Source of the DNA: Algoriphagus vanfongensis DSM 17529
GTDB lineage: Bacteria > Bacteroidota > Bacteroidia > Cytophagales > Cyclobacteriaceae
Length of the DNA stretch: 64,000 nucleotides
Assembly (NCBI RefSeq): GCF_000429465.1
Contig: NZ_AUBX01000011.1
Coordinates: forward strand, 372,001-436,000
Direction of reading: 5' to 3'
Every line of letters starts with the position of its first letter. The first letter of the stretch is position 1. Made by a program: the position numbers and the translations under genes. Of this stretch, positions 33,984 through 45,400 are shown piece after piece. Under the pieces are notes generated by a model. It had not been told where the DNA came from. It ran no database searches and was given only the letters and a program-made list of their open reading frames with translations.

Positions 33984-36878
33984 ATGAAGATCAATCTTTC
34001 GAATGCTGTCAAATTTGAGAGCAGACACAATGGCCCTACTGAGGCCGAAATCGCAGAAATGTTGGGGAAAATCGGCGCCTCGTCCCTTGAGGAACTGATC
34101 AGCCAGACTGTTCCGGATGCTATCCGGTCCCAAAAACCATTGGATTTGCCTCAGGCCAAATTGGAGTCTGAGTTTTTGGCAGATTTCAAAAAGCTGGCTT
34201 CCAAAAACAAGGTGTTCAAGTCCTTCATCGGTATGGGCTATTATGATACCATCGTTCCAGGTGTGATCTTGAGAAATGTGCTGGAGAATCCGGGATGGTA
34301 CACAGCCTACACTCCTTATCAAGCTGAGATCGCCCAAGGTAGGTTAGAAGCCTTGATCAACTTCCAGACTGTAGTGATGGAATTGACAGGAATGGAGCTG
34401 GCGAATGCGTCTCTTCTAGATGAAGGAACTGCGGCTGCCGAAGCGATGACCATGCTGCATGCTGTCAAGCCAAGAGCTAAAAAGACTGCCAACAAGTTTT
34501 TTGTTGACGAAAAGGTATTCGCTCAGACCAAAGCTGTTTTGGAAACGAGAGCGGAGCCAATAGGAATTGATTTGGTGTTTGGCTCAATTGATTCTTTGGA
34601 CCTGACAGATCCGGAATTGTACGGGGTGATGTTCCAATACCCAGATGCTGAGGGAGCTGTAAGAGACTATTCTTCCATCGTGGCCGCTGCGAAAGAAAAC
34701 AATGTCATGACTGCATTTGCATCAGACTTGTTGGCTTTGACGCTATTGACTTCTCCTGGCGAAATGGGAGCTGATGTGGTAGTTGGGTCTTCTCAGAGAT
34801 TCGGTGTGCCGATGGGCTATGGTGGACCTCACGCAGGATTTTTTGCGACCAAAGAAGATTATAAAAGACAAATCCCAGGTCGAATCATCGGGGTGTCTGT
34901 AGATAGAGCTGGAAACAAAGCTTACAGAATGGCTTTGCAAACCAGAGAGCAGCATATCAAACGTGAGAAAGCTACTTCCAATATCTGTACTGCTCAGGTT
35001 CTTTTGGGTGTGATGGCAAGTTTCTACGCCGTATATCACGGTCCAAAAGGATTGAAAGATATCGCTTTGAGAACTCACGGCTTGGCTAAATTGACCGCTC
35101 AGGCATTGCAGCAAGTTGGTTTGGAAATCGGAGATCAGGCTTTCTTTGACACCATTCAGGTCAAAATGAATGAGGTTGCCATGGAGCGAGTAAGAGGCCT
35201 TGCTTTGGGAGCTAAAATGAACTTCCGATACGAAGAAGGGTCTATTTTCATCTCTTTTGACGAAACTAAGACTTTGGAAGACGTGAAGAAAATCGTCTCC
35301 ATCTTTGCTACTGAAGAAGGCAAGCATACCTTGAATCTAGACGAGTTGGTAGCAGGCCTTGAGCTGGAGCTTCCAGAAGGTTTGGCTAGGACTTCAGAAT
35401 ATTTGACTCACCCAGTATTCAATAGCTTTCATGCAGAGCATGAAATGCTTCGCTATATCAAGCGTCTAGAAAACAAAGATCTTTCACTGGTTCACTCCAT
35501 GATTTCTTTGGGTTCTTGTACGATGAAACTGAATGCAACTGCTGAGATGATTCCTGTGACTTGGCCAGAATTTGGTCAGATTCACCCTTTTGCTCCTATG
35601 GATCAAGCGTTGGGTTATCAGGAGTTGTTTACCAACTTGAGGACTTGGTTGACTGAGATCACTGGTTTTGCGGATACTTCTTTGCAGCCAAACTCAGGTG
35701 CTCAAGGTGAATATGCTGGATTGATGGTCATCCGTGCTTTCCACCAAAATAATGGTGAAGGACATAGAAATGTAGCTTTGATTCCTACTTCCGCTCACGG
35801 AACCAACCCTGCATCTGCTGTCATGGCAGGTATGAAAGTGGTTTTGGTCAAATGTGATGAAAAAGGAAATATCGATATCGAAGATTTGAGAGAAAAAGCT
35901 CAGGCCCATTCTCAGGATCTTTCTTGCTTGATGGTGACTTATCCATCTACTCACGGTGTATTTGAAGTGGGTATCCAAGAGATCTGTCAAATCATCCATG
36001 ACAATGGTGGACAGGTGTATATGGATGGAGCAAACATGAATGCTCAAGTTGGTTTGACATCTCCAGGTAGAATCGGAGCTGACGTTTGTCACTTGAACTT
36101 GCACAAAACCTTCTGTATCCCTCACGGTGGTGGTGGACCAGGCATGGGGCCGATTTGCGTGGCAGCACATTTGGCACCATTCCTTCCAGGTAACCCAATC
36201 GTGAAAACAGGTGGTACTAAAGCAGTATCTTCTGTCTCTGCTGCGCCTTACGGAAGTGCAAGTATCCTTCCGATTTCCTATGCATACATCGCGATGATGG
36301 GTGGTGATGGCCTGACCAACGCAACCAAAATGGCGATCCTGAATGCAAACTATATCAAAGAAAGATTGGACGGTCATTTCCCAATCCTTTATACCGGAAC
36401 TCAAGGAAGAGCGGCTCACGAAATGATCGTGGACTGCAGAGGCTTCAAGGAAGTTGGAGTTGAGGTAGAAGATATCGCTAAGCGATTGATGGATTATGGT
36501 TTCCACGCTCCTACAGTTTCTTTCCCTGTGGCTGGAACTTTGATGATCGAGCCAACTGAATCTGAGACTAAAGCTGAATTGGATAAATTCTGTGATGCTT
36601 TGGTGTCTATCAGAGCTGAGATCAAAGAAATCGAAGAGGGCAAAGCGGACAAGGAAAACAATGTCTTGAAAAATGCTCCTCACACCTCTCAAATGGTATT
36701 GGTAGGTGAGTGGGATCTTCCATACTCTAGAGAGAAAGCTGTTTATCCTTTGGAATATGTGAAAGAGAATAAATTCTGGCCTTCTGTTCGTAGAATTGAT
36801 TCTGCTTTCGGTGACAGAAACTTGATGTGTAGCTGTATCCCGGTGGATGCATACGCTAGCGAAGAAGAAATGGCTTAA
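33984..36878 (+). CDS. gcvP: Glycine dehydrogenase (decarboxylating), P protein
   Basis: 964 residues from ATG 33984, close to the usual size of single-chain P proteins. The frame runs 37 codons further up to a TTG at 33873, which lies before a promoter box. It decarboxylates glycine with PLP as the first step of the glycine cleavage system. The N-terminal half has [14 protein letters not shown] and [10 protein letters not shown]. The PLP lysine is K708 in [19 protein letters not shown]. The C-terminus has [18 protein letters not shown]. gcvT and gcvH are not in this window. Confidence 0.96.
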   Translation: MKINLSNAVKFESRHNGPTEAEIAEMLGKIGASSLEELISQTVPDAIRSQKPLDLPQAKLESEFLADFKKLASKNKVFKSFIGMGYYDTIVPGVILRNVLENPGWYTAYTPYQAEIAQGRLEALINFQTVVMELTGMELANASLLDEGTAAAEAMTMLHAVKPRAKKTANKFFVDEKVFAQTKAVLETRAEPIGIDLVFGSIDSLDLTDPELYGVMFQYPDAEGAVRDYSSIVAAAKENNVMTAFASDLLALTLLTSPGEMGADVVVGSSQRFGVPMGYGGPHAGFFATKEDYKRQIPGRIIGVSVDRAGNKAYRMALQTREQHIKREKATSNICTAQVLLGVMASFYAVYHGPKGLKDIALRTHGLAKLTAQALQQVGLEIGDQAFFDTIQVKMNEVAMERVRGLALGAKMNFRYEEGSIFISFDETKTLEDVKKIVSIFATEEGKHTLNLDELVAGLELELPEGLARTSEYLTHPVFNSFHAEHEMLRYIKRLENKDLSLVHSMISLGSCTMKLNATAEMIPVTWPEFGQIHPFAPMDQALGYQELFTNLRTWLTEITGFADTSLQPNSGAQGEYAGLMVIRAFHQNNGEGHRNVALIPTSAHGTNPASAVMAGMKVVLVKCDEKGNIDIEDLREKAQAHSQDLSCLMVTYPSTHGVFEVGIQEICQIIHDNGGQVYMDGANMNAQVGLTSPGRIGADVCHLNLHKTFCIPHGGGGPGMGPICVAAHLAPFLPGNPIVKTGGTKAVSSVSAAPYGSASILPISYAYIAMMGGDGLTNATKMAILNANYIKERLDGHFPILYTGTQGRAAHEMIVDCRGFKEVGVEVEDIAKRLMDYGFHAPTVSFPVAGTLMIEPTESETKAELDKFCDALVSIRAEIKEIEEGKADKENNVLKNAPHTSQMVLVGEWDLPYSREKAVYPLEYVKENKFWPSVRRIDSAFGDRNLMCSCIPVDAYASEEEMA

Positions 36879-36897
36879 TGCCAATCAGGAATAATTG

Positions 36898-36934
36898 AAA
36901 AGCCGTGAGATTGAAGATCTCACGGCTTTTTTTA
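36898..36934. terminator. Bidirectional terminator between gcvP and the DinB-like gene
   Basis: AGCCGTGAGAT (36901-36911) pairs with ATCTCACGGCT (36917-36927), flanked by A and T runs. Confidence 0.88.
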
Positions 36935-37378
36935 TTCCCAAATTCCGAATTGGGTAAAGTGGTGCTTGAAATGTTTTTGGTGAAACAGATCCCATTCTTT
37001 TTTGTCCAGTAGATTGAATCTCGGGTGTACTGTGAGAAGATCCGGGTTTTGTTCAAAGGTCTTTTTATACTCATCTATGCTCTCCAATAGTTTCTGTTTG
37101 GCCATGTCCAAGTCAGGAAATCTCAGGGGAGGAGGCCCCTCTTGACTCATGGGAGCTTTGATCCCCTGGGGAAAATCCATTTCGGTGTGGAGCAATAGCT
37201 CTTTGAAATGGAGTACTTTTTCACTGGGTTCAAATTCCGGCAATCTGATTCTTCCCGAACTGATTTTCAGGGTTATGGTCAAATGCTCGACCATGTGCTG
37301 TGGAGTCATGATCCCAAACTTGGCGGGAGTATCCTCCTTTAGCTTTTTGAGTCTGGAGTCGATTAAGGAGCTGGTCAT
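36932..37378 (-). CDS. DinB/DUF1569-like four-helix protein
   Basis: 148 residues. FGIMTPQHMVEHLTITLKISSG is the first-helix motif of the DinB/DUF1569 group, with a putative metal histidine in MVEHL. HQKHFKHHFTQFGIWE at the C-terminus supplies further histidines. The spacing (N-terminal H, then C-terminal HxxxH-like cluster) suits a metal-binding DinB-like four-helix bundle. The specific function is unknown; some relatives are bacillithiol- or mycothiol-linked transferases. It is convergent with gcvP and followed downstream by the nrdA end on the same strand. Confidence 0.7.
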   Translation of the reverse strand: MTSSLIDSRLKKLKEDTPAKFGIMTPQHMVEHLTITLKISSGRIRLPEFEPSEKVLHFKELLLHTEMDFPQGIKAPMSQEGPPPLRFPDLDMAKQKLLESIDEYKKTFEQNPDLLTVHPRFNLLDKKEWDLFHQKHFKHHFTQFGIWE

Positions 37379-37516
37379 GGAAATTGGGGTTATGTGTTGT
37401 TGTTCAGGATTTGCAATCCTGAACTTCTATCATTGGATTCTAAATCCACCTAGGATTTAGAGATTTCTATTCATGCGAGTGAAGACACTCACAAAAGCTG
37501 TTTTTGGAAAAATACA

Positions 37517-37548
37517 AAAAAAGCATCTGAGATTCCCAGATGCTTTTT
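37517..37548 (-). terminator. Terminator after nrdA
   Basis: AAAAAGCATCTG (37518-37529) pairs with CAGATGCTTTTT (37537-37548), loop of seven. It ends the nrdB-nrdA transcript. Confidence 0.85.
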
Positions 37549-37572
37549 CCAATTAACGAACTCTAAAATGAT

Positions 37573-39969
37573 TTAACTGCCGCACATTTCGCAATCATCC
37601 GGATTGTCCAGAGAGCATTGTACAGCTTCTTGTTTATGTGTTTTGCCAGCTTCTACCGGCGCTTTTTCTTCCGTTTGGTCTACCAAAGCAGACTTGTCTA
37701 GGGTGAATTTGATCGCTGCTGCAGCTGCTTGAGATCTCAAGTAGTACATGCCAGTTTTCAATCCTTTCTTCCAAGCATAGAAGTGCATAGAGGTCAACTT
37801 CCCGAAGTTTGGATCCTGCAAGAACACGTTCATACTTTGAGACTGACAGATATAAGCGCCTCTGTCCGCCGCCATATCAATGATGGTCCTTTGGGAGATT
37901 TCCCATACGGTTTTATAGATGTCCTTGATGTTTTGAGGAATCCCCGGCACGTCTTGTACAGATCCGTTAGTAGCGATCAGTCGGTTTCTCATGGTGTCAT
38001 TCCAGAGACCAAGCTTGATCAAGTCTTTCATCAAATGCTTGTTCACTACGATAAACTCACCGGACAGTGTTCTTCGGGTGTAGATATTTGAAGTGTAAGG
38101 CTCAAAGCATTCGTTGTTACCCAAGATTTGAGAAGTGGAAGCTGTTGGCATAGGAGCTACTAGCAAAGAGTTTCTCAGGCCATGCTTTTTCACTTGCTCT
38201 TTTACTTCGGTCCAGTTCCATCTGTTTGACTTTGGAGTCACGCCCCACATGTCAAACTGAAGCTCACCTTTGGAAGCTGGAGATCCTTCGTAGGTTTCGT
38301 AGGTTCCTTGAACTTTTGCTAGCTCCATGGAAGTCTCCACCGCTGCAAAGTAGATAGTTTCGAAGATGTCCTCATTCAGGCCTTTTGCTTCAGGAGAATC
38401 GAAAGGCATTCTCAGCATGATGAATGTATCTGCCAAGCCTTGCACGCCCAAACCAATCGGTCTGTGGCGGAAATTGGATCTTTTCGCTTCTTCTACCGGA
38501 TAGTAGTTGACATCGATTACTTTGTTCAGGTTGCGAGTAGCCACCTTGGTGATTTCATAGAGTTTCTGATGATCGAAATAAGCCTTTCCATCAGGACCTG
38601 TTTTTACAAATTTTGGCAGGGCCAAAGAAGCCAGGTTACAAACGGCTACTTCATCCGGAGAGGTGTACTCGATGATTTCGGTACATAGGTTGGATGACTT
38701 GATTGTACCCAGGTTTTTCTGGTTGGATTTGCCATTTGCAGCATCCTTGTAAAGCATGTAAGGAGTACCGGTCTCGATTTGGGATTCCAATACTTCAAAC
38801 CATAGTTCCTGTGCTTTGACAGTTTCTCTTGCCAATCCTTCACGCTCATACTTTTCGTAAAGTCTTTCGAATTCTTCTCCATGGCAGTCAGAAAGTCCTG
38901 GAGCTTCATTCGGGCAGAATAGAGACCAAGTCTCATTTTGCTCGACACGCTTCATGAACAAATCCGGAATCCAAAGCGCATAGAACAAATCTCTTGCTCT
39001 CATCTCTTCTTTTCCGTGGTTTCTCTTCAGTTCCAAGAAGTCTTTGATGTCTGCATGCCAAGGCTCTAGGTAGATGGCAAAGGATCCTTTTCTTTTTCCT
39101 CCACCCTGATCGACATATCTGGCAGTCATGTCAAAGTTTCTCAACATCGGTACGATACCATTGGATACGCCATTGGTACCTTTGATATAGGAGCCTTTCG
39201 CTCTCACATGATGGATAGAAAGTCCGATACCACCAGCAGATTGAGAGATTTTAGCACATTGCTTCAATGTATCATAAATCCCGTCGATGCTATCGTCCTT
39301 CATAGTCAATAGGAAGCAGGAAGAAAGCTGTGGCTTCGGAGTCCCTGCATTGAATAGGGTAGGAGTAGCGTGTGTAAACCACTTTTCGGAAAGTAGGTTG
39401 TATGTCTCAATAGCTGCCTCGATATCCTCTTTGTGAATCCCGATGGATACACGCATCAACATGTGTTGAGGTCTTTCTACCACTTTGCCGTCCAGACGGA
39501 TCAAGTAGGATCTCTCTAATGTTTTATATCCGAAGTAGTCGTATCCAAAATCTCTCTTATAATCTACAGTAGCATCTAGCTTTGCTGCATTTCTCTTGAT
39601 GATGCCATACACCTCTGGGTCGATCAACGCCGCATTCTCACCTGTGATTGGGTTGACGTAAGTGTATAGTCTCTTCATCGTATTGGAGAAGGACTGGCTA
39701 GTAGTTTTGTGAAGATTGGAGATAGCGATTCTTGCTGCTAGAATAGCATAGTCCGGATGTTTCACCGTCAAAGATGCACAGACTTCTGCAGCTAGATTGT
39801 CCAGCTCAGAGGTAGTCACCCCGTCATACAATCCGTCGATTACCTTCTTGGCAACTTCAATAGGCTGAATGAATTTGGGATCCAATTCATAGCAAAGATT
39901 TTCGATCCGAGTAGTGATCTTGTCAAAGCGAACCGATTCGCGTCTTCCGTCTCTTTTTATTACTAGCAT
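37573..39969 (-). CDS. nrdA: Ribonucleoside-diphosphate reductase, alpha subunit
   Basis: 798 residues. It reduces ribonucleoside diphosphates to deoxy forms, with NrdB supplying the tyrosyl radical. An ATP-cone (residues 1-90) starts [16 protein letters not shown] and suggests dATP feedback. Catalytic parts include [13 protein letters not shown] (active-site Cys), NLCTEI and the C-terminal [12 protein letters not shown] region. The tail ends CEMCGS, the redox-active cysteine pair that accepts electrons from thioredoxin. nrdB lies 38 bases upstream on the same strand, so they form one operon. Confidence 0.96.
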   Translation of the reverse strand: MLVIKRDGRRESVRFDKITTRIENLCYELDPKFIQPIEVAKKVIDGLYDGVTTSELDNLAAEVCASLTVKHPDYAILAARIAISNLHKTTSQSFSNTMKRLYTYVNPITGENAALIDPEVYGIIKRNAAKLDATVDYKRDFGYDYFGYKTLERSYLIRLDGKVVERPQHMLMRVSIGIHKEDIEAAIETYNLLSEKWFTHATPTLFNAGTPKPQLSSCFLLTMKDDSIDGIYDTLKQCAKISQSAGGIGLSIHHVRAKGSYIKGTNGVSNGIVPMLRNFDMTARYVDQGGGKRKGSFAIYLEPWHADIKDFLELKRNHGKEEMRARDLFYALWIPDLFMKRVEQNETWSLFCPNEAPGLSDCHGEEFERLYEKYEREGLARETVKAQELWFEVLESQIETGTPYMLYKDAANGKSNQKNLGTIKSSNLCTEIIEYTSPDEVAVCNLASLALPKFVKTGPDGKAYFDHQKLYEITKVATRNLNKVIDVNYYPVEEAKRSNFRHRPIGLGVQGLADTFIMLRMPFDSPEAKGLNEDIFETIYFAAVETSMELAKVQGTYETYEGSPASKGELQFDMWGVTPKSNRWNWTEVKEQVKKHGLRNSLLVAPMPTASTSQILGNNECFEPYTSNIYTRRTLSGEFIVVNKHLMKDLIKLGLWNDTMRNRLIATNGSVQDVPGIPQNIKDIYKTVWEISQRTIIDMAADRGAYICQSQSMNVFLQDPNFGKLTSMHFYAWKKGLKTGMYYLRSQAAAAAIKFTLDKSALVDQTEEKAPVEAGKTHKQEAVQCSLDNPDDCEMCGS

Positions 39970-40007
39970 ATGTCGATGAGATTATAAGGTTGGATAATTG
40001 GGATATA

Positions 40008-40988
40008 TTAAAAGTCCTCTCCAAGGGAGAAGCGTGAGGATTCGTTGCCATTATCGGTAGATTTCATGACTCCGGCTTTTTGGTAGTCACCGACTCTCTT
40101 TTCAAAGAAGTTCGTTTTGCCTTGAAGGGAAATCATGTCCATGAAATCAAATGGATTGGTGCTGTTCCATACTTTTTCGCAGCCTAGCTCTACGAGCAAT
40201 CTGTCTGCGACAAACTCGATGTATTGGCACATCAGATCTGCGTTCATGCCGATAAGTCTTACAGGAAGTGCATCTGTGACAAATTCCTTTTCAATCTCTA
40301 CTGCATCCAAGATGATTTCTTTGACAGTTTCTTTTGGAAGTGGATTGACGACGTGCTTGGTGTACAAGTGGCAGGCAAAGTCACAGTGCAAACCTTCGTC
40401 ACGGGAGATCAATTCATTGGAGAAAGTCAGTCCCGGCATCAAGCCTCTTTTCTTCAGCCAGAAGATGGAGCAGAATGATCCTGAGAAGAAAATGCCTTCG
40501 ACTGCAGCAAAAGCAATCAGTCGCTCTTGAAAGCTACCATTGTCTATCCAGCGAAGTGCCCAGTCGGCTTTTTTCTTGACGCAATCGATGTGCTCGATGG
40601 CATGTAGTAGTCTGTCGCGCTCGACAGCATCTTTGATATAAGTATCGATCAGCAAGCTATAGGTCTCCGAATGGATGTTTTCCATCGCAATCTGAAAGCC
40701 ATAGAAGAATTTTGCTTCGGTATACTGTACCTCAGAGACGAAGTGCTCTGCCAGATTTTCATTGACGATACCGTCACTGGCTGCAAAGAATGCCAATACA
40801 TGTGAGATAAAGTGACGCTCTCCATCGTTCAGGTTTTTCCAGTCTCTCATGTCCTGGCCCAAGTCGATTTCTTCTGCGGTCCAAAAGCTCGCCTCTGCCT
40901 TTTTGTAAAACTGCCAGATGTCGTTGTGCTGGATTGGAAAAATTACAAAGCGATCCTTGTTCTCTAATAATATCGGTTCTTCTTGCAT
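40008..40988 (-). CDS. nrdB: Ribonucleoside-diphosphate reductase, beta subunit
   Basis: 326 residues from ATG 40986-40988; the longer frame to 41105 has an N-terminus unlike the family. It carries the di-iron/tyrosyl radical centre for class I reductase. The radical tyrosine is Y110 in [44 protein letters not shown] and [13 protein letters not shown] give the metal ligands. The gene is the first of an nrdB-nrdA operon. Its promoter region is part of a long non-coding stretch toward rplU. Confidence 0.95.
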   Translation of the reverse strand: MQEEPILLENKDRFVIFPIQHNDIWQFYKKAEASFWTAEEIDLGQDMRDWKNLNDGERHFISHVLAFFAASDGIVNENLAEHFVSEVQYTEAKFFYGFQIAMENIHSETYSLLIDTYIKDAVERDRLLHAIEHIDCVKKKADWALRWIDNGSFQERLIAFAAVEGIFFSGSFCSIFWLKKRGLMPGLTFSNELISRDEGLHCDFACHLYTKHVVNPLPKETVKEIILDAVEIEKEFVTDALPVRLIGMNADLMCQYIEFVADRLLVELGCEKVWNSTNPFDFMDMISLQGKTNFFEKRVGDYQKAGVMKSTDNGNESSRFSLGEDF

Positions 40989-41694
40989 CGTACTCTGTGG
41001 TTTTATTTGGTAACGGTTTAATTCTTTAAAGATCAGCCGGATAATGCCTTCGTAATGGCGGCTGGGGATAGAAAAGGCTGCCTTTTCAGAACAGCCCATG
41101 AACAAATATGTGAACCAAAATCCAGAAATAAAACCCCTGAAGAGGCGCTTAAAGCTGTTTTTTGAATAATGGTCAAAAGTTGTTTAACTTACAATATATT
41201 AACTGCTTAATACTTTTAATATCAAGCTATTGATTAGCTGAAATAGCCATTTTGGGCGGTGTAAAGTTTTTTTCACTTTGCTGAAAAAAAATTGTTTACC
41301 TCAATTCAAGGGTGTTTTTGAACTGAGTTCAATTTTTATAGATTGTCTGGAAATAGATTAATGAATTGAAAATCAGGTGAAAGCTTGAAAATTCAAGAGC
41401 CTTTGAAATGGTGACGGGCGTCGAAAATGAAACTTAACCTGGCTGTTTTGTAAAGATCAGTGGAGCGATTTAGCTGAGCATTTTCGTCGACTTTAACTCC
41501 GATTGAGTCCCAAATTTTGGGATATTTCAGGACAAATGGAAGAGGAATATTTCGGACTATCCAGTCATTGTTGGTTTAAAGGCTTGAGTTGGTAGAGGTT
41601 AAGAGGTGAATAATTTTATAGGCTGGTTTTTTTGTTCAAATAGTCTTCCTTATATTTGCACTCCGATTTCGATAAAGAATCATTAATTAACGAC
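40989..41694. other. Long non-coding region between divergent nrdB and rplU
   Basis: About 700 bases with no supported gene. It holds three short inverted repeats: TTGAACTGAGTTCAA (41318-41332), CTTGAAAATTCAAG (41384-41397) and TCCCAAATTTTGGGA (41508-41522). A further CGAAAATG/CATTTTCG pair lies near 41422 and 41479. The rplU promoter is at 41632-41658. No NrdR box or cobalamin riboswitch core was recognised. Confidence 0.5.
41632..41658 (+). promoter_or_regulatory. Promoter of rplU-rpmA
   Basis: TTG at 41632-41634 and TATATTTG at 41651-41658 are separated by 16 bases, close to the Bacteroidota pattern. Transcription would start near 41665, about 30 bases before the rplU ATG. Confidence 0.65.
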
Positions 41695-42006
41695 ATGTAC
41701 GCAATTGTAAACATCGCTGGTAAGCAGTTCAAAGTAACAAAAGATCAGTTTGTCTACGCTCCTAAGCTAGACGCAGAAACTGGCGCTTCCGTGGAATTTG
41801 ACCAAGTACTGTTGGCAGAAGCTGACGGGAATGTGTCTGTAGGTGCTCCTTTACTTGAGGGCGCTAAGGTATCTGGCAAGGTGCTAGATCACGTAAAAGG
41901 TGATAAAGTCATCGTCTTCAAAAAGAAGCGTAGAAAAGGCTACAAGAAGAAGAACGGTCACAGACAAGACTTCACCAAAGTATTGATTGAAAATATTACA
42001 CTCTAA
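41695..42006 (+). CDS. rplU: 50S ribosomal protein L21
   Basis: 103 residues from ATG 41695. The frame reaches back to 41656, but that region overlaps the predicted promoter and transcription start. MYAIVNIAGKQFKVTKDQ is the L21 N-terminus, and the conserved C-terminal basic segment FKKKRRKGYKKKNGHRQDFT binds 23S rRNA. rpmA follows after 37 bases, the usual rplU-rpmA order. Confidence 0.97.
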   Translation: MYAIVNIAGKQFKVTKDQFVYAPKLDAETGASVEFDQVLLAEADGNVSVGAPLLEGAKVSGKVLDHVKGDKVIVFKKKRRKGYKKKNGHRQDFTKVLIENITL

Positions 42007-42043
42007 GTTTTCTTTTTTCAGAAAACCATAAACGTATATAACC

Positions 42044-42304
42044 ATGGCACACAAGAAAGGTGTAGGTAGTTCCAAAAACGGTAGAGAGTCACATTCCAAA
42101 AGATTGGGTGTGAAGAAATTTGGCGGCGAAGCAGTTATCGCCGGTAACATCATCGTAAGACAAAGAGGTACAAAACATCATCCAGGTAACAACGTGGGTG
42201 TTGGAAAAGACCATACTTTGTTTGCTTTGACTGACGGAAAAGTTTCTTTCAGAAAGAAATCAGACGGTAAGTCTTACGTGAGTGTTCTTCCTGCTGAGGC
42301 ATAA
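42044..42304 (+). CDS. rpmA: 50S ribosomal protein L27
   Basis: 86 residues. [19 protein letters not shown] is the L27 N-terminus, whose tail reaches the peptidyl-transferase centre. [22 protein letters not shown] is the second signature. There is no N-terminal extension requiring cleavage of the Firmicutes type. A terminator follows. Confidence 0.97.
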   Translation: MAHKKGVGSSKNGRESHSKRLGVKKFGGEAVIAGNIIVRQRGTKHHPGNNVGVGKDHTLFALTDGKVSFRKKSDGKSYVSVLPAEA

Positions 42305-42323
42305 GACCTACGGAAAAAAAATG

Positions 42324-42352
42324 AAGCCCTGTCGGAAGATAGGGCTTTTTTT
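42324..42352 (+). terminator. Terminator of rplU-rpmA
   Basis: AAGCCCT (42324-42330) pairs with AGGGCTT (42341-42347), followed by a run of T. Confidence 0.82.
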
Positions 42353-42453
42353 ATGTCTATACCCAAAGGGATGAGCCTGCTTATTTTTTGTGGACGGCAA
42401 TAAAGTCTTTTGTTAAATTTTTATCTTCAAGGCAACCACCAAATTAAATCCTT

Positions 42454-45400
42454 ATGAAGATAAAGCACTCATCAATTTTATTGGGATTGCTGATTTGTAT
42501 TTTCTCACAGATCAGTCCCAGCAAGGCTCAGAATGTTCCCAATCCGGATGTCTACAAGGCATTGGAGTGGAGACTTGTCGGGCCATTCAGAGGCGGACGC
42601 TCCGATGCCGTGACAGGTGTGGCGGGGTCCGACCATACTTATTATTTTGGATCTACTGGAGGGGGAGTCTGGAAGACTGTGGACTCAGGTTCTACCTGGA
42701 AGTCGGTCTCAGATGGCTACTTCGGAGGTTCGATTGGATCCGTAGCTGTATCGCTTAGTGATACTGCAGTGGTCTATGCCGGAGGCGGTGAGAAAACCGT
42801 CCGGGGAAATGTTTCTTTTGGCTACGGAATCTGGAAAAGTAAAGATGCCGGTAAAACCTGGGAAAGAGCTGGTCTTGACAAAAGCCGGTTTGTAGCCCGT
42901 TTGAGAATTCACCCGACAAATCCCGATGTAGTTTATGCGGCTGTGATGGGAGATATTTTCAAGCCAGACGAAACCCGCGGTGTCTATAAAACCACAGACG
43001 GCGGAGCCAATTGGGAAAAAGTGCTTTACGTCTCCGACATAGCTGGAGCGGTGGACTTGATCCTCGATCCCAATGATCCAGAAACACTCTACACGACTAC
43101 TTGGGAAATCAAAAGAACCCCTTATTCTTTAGAAAGTGGAGGGCCAGGTTCCAAAATGTTTAAATCCACAGATGGTGGCAAAACTTGGGAAGACTTGACT
43201 GACAAGGAAGGTTTCCCAGATGGTTTACTCGGAATCATGGGCATCACAGTTTCTCCACTTAATTCCGATCGGCTCTATGCCATCATCGAAAATGAAAATG
43301 GAGGAGTCTTTACTTCCGCAGATGCAGGAGAAACTTGGGAGAAAACCAATGAAGACCGCAGCTTAAGACAAAGAGCATGGTACTATTCCAGAATCTATGC
43401 TGATACGCAGGAAGAAGAAACTGTCTATGTCCTGAATGTGAGCTACCACAAATCAACCGATGGAGGTAAGACGTTCAAAGGGTCCAATGCTCCACACGGA
43501 GACCACCATGATCTTTGGATAGCAGCTGATGACAATCAAAGAATGGCAATAGCCGATGATGGAGGTGCACAGATTTCAGAAAATGGCGGGACAGATTGGT
43601 CCACTTACATGAATCAGCCGACTTCTCAATTTTATAGAGTGACCACGGATAATTCATTCCCTTATAGAATCTACGGTGCTCAGCAGGATAACTCAACGGT
43701 AAGAATCCGTCATAGAATTGACGGGCGTGGAGGGATTTCCGAATCTGACTGGGAGCCTACTGCTGGAGGAGAGTCTGGGTGGATCGCACCTGATCCTGAA
43801 AACAACGACGTAGTCTATGGTGGATCTTATGGCGGTCTATTGACCCGAGAAGATCATGAGAAAGGTATCAGCCGCACTGTCAATGTATGGCCGGATAACC
43901 CAATGGGACATGGAGCCGAAGATATGAAGTATCGTTTTCAGTGGAACTTCCCGATTTTCTTTTCTCCTCATGATCCTAATATGCTCTACACGACCAGTAA
44001 TAGATTTCACAGATCTACCAATGAGGGACAAAGTTGGGAAGTTTTTTCTCCGGATTTGACGAGAAATGACCGAAGTAAACTGGGCTCATCAGGTGGTCCG
44101 ATTACCAAGGATAATACTTCGGTAGAATACTATGCGACGATTTTTACCGGAGCCGAATCTCCTGTGAAAAAAGGAATAATCTGGGCTGGTTCAGATGATG
44201 GATTGGTACATGTGACCACAGACAACGGGGCGAATTGGACGGACGTGACTCCTGCGGATATGCCAGAGTGGCTTCAGATCAATAGTATCGAAGCGAGTCC
44301 TTATGATCCTGCAGAAGCCTATTTCGCAGCTACAGGATACAAGAGCGGAAACTATGAGCCCTACTTATATAAGACAAAAGACTACGGTAAAACCTGGACG
44401 AAAATCACTTCTGGGATCGACCCTGAACATTTTACCCGGGTAGTTCGAGCTGACCCAGTAAAGAAAGGGATGCTCTATGCCGGTACAGAGACAGGCATGT
44501 ATTATTCTAAAGATGATGGAGCTTCTTGGCATACTTTACAGATGAACCTTCCTATCGTGCCGATCACGGATTTGACAATCAAGGAAAACAGTCTGATAGC
44601 TGCGACCCAAGGCAGAGCTTTCTGGATGATTGATGATTTGACGGTCTTGCATCAGGCGGCACCAGGTATGGAAAATGAAGCCCTTCACCTATTCAAGCCT
44701 CAGGATTCTTATCGAATCGATGGAGCTGCTCGCAAATCAAACTTTGAAGGAACGAACAGAGCAGGAGGTGTTTTGGTCTATTATTTCCTGAAAGAAGATC
44801 CGAAAGAGGAGTTGAAAATAGAGTTCTTGGATGCCAATAACACTATTTTGAAAACCCTTTCTACCAAAGGAATCAATGGTGATACGCTGAAGGTGAAGCC
44901 AGGAAGTCAGTCTTACAATTGGAATCTCCGTGTGGAAGATGCCGAGGGGTTTGAAGGCTTGATTATGTGGTCAGCCAATTTAAGAGGGCCTAAAGTGGTG
45001 CCGGGTGATTACAAAGTGAGAATGACTTTGGATGGCAAAAGCCAGGTGGAGGGTTTCAAAGTGCTGGCAGATCCTCGCTACGAAAGTACGCAGGCAGATC
45101 TAGAGAAGCAGTTTGCCTTTTTGATGAATGTCAATCAAAAACTGACAGAAACCCATCAAACGATCAAACTGATCCGCCAGTACAGAGCCGAGTTGGATAG
45201 TATGGAAACTCAGCCCTCGAATATCGAGGAGATCAAATCTCAGATGAAAGAGATCGAGGAAACACTCTATCAGACTAAAAATCAGAGTAACCAAGATCCT
45301 CTCAACTTCCCGATTCGCCTCAATAATAAATTGGCGCATCTCAACAATGTAGTTGGAAATGGAGACTATCCGCCGACTGATCAATCGGAAGAAGTGAGAG

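Noticed and set aside
35694..36884. Long antisense frame opposite gcvP (about 396 codons)
   Set aside because: It lies entirely opposite a clear P-protein gene, has a serine/histidine-rich composition typical of antisense shadows, and matches no domain.
40989..41200. NrdR box or cobalamin riboswitch before nrdB
   Set aside because: No tandem NrdR palindromes and no riboswitch core were found on inspection.
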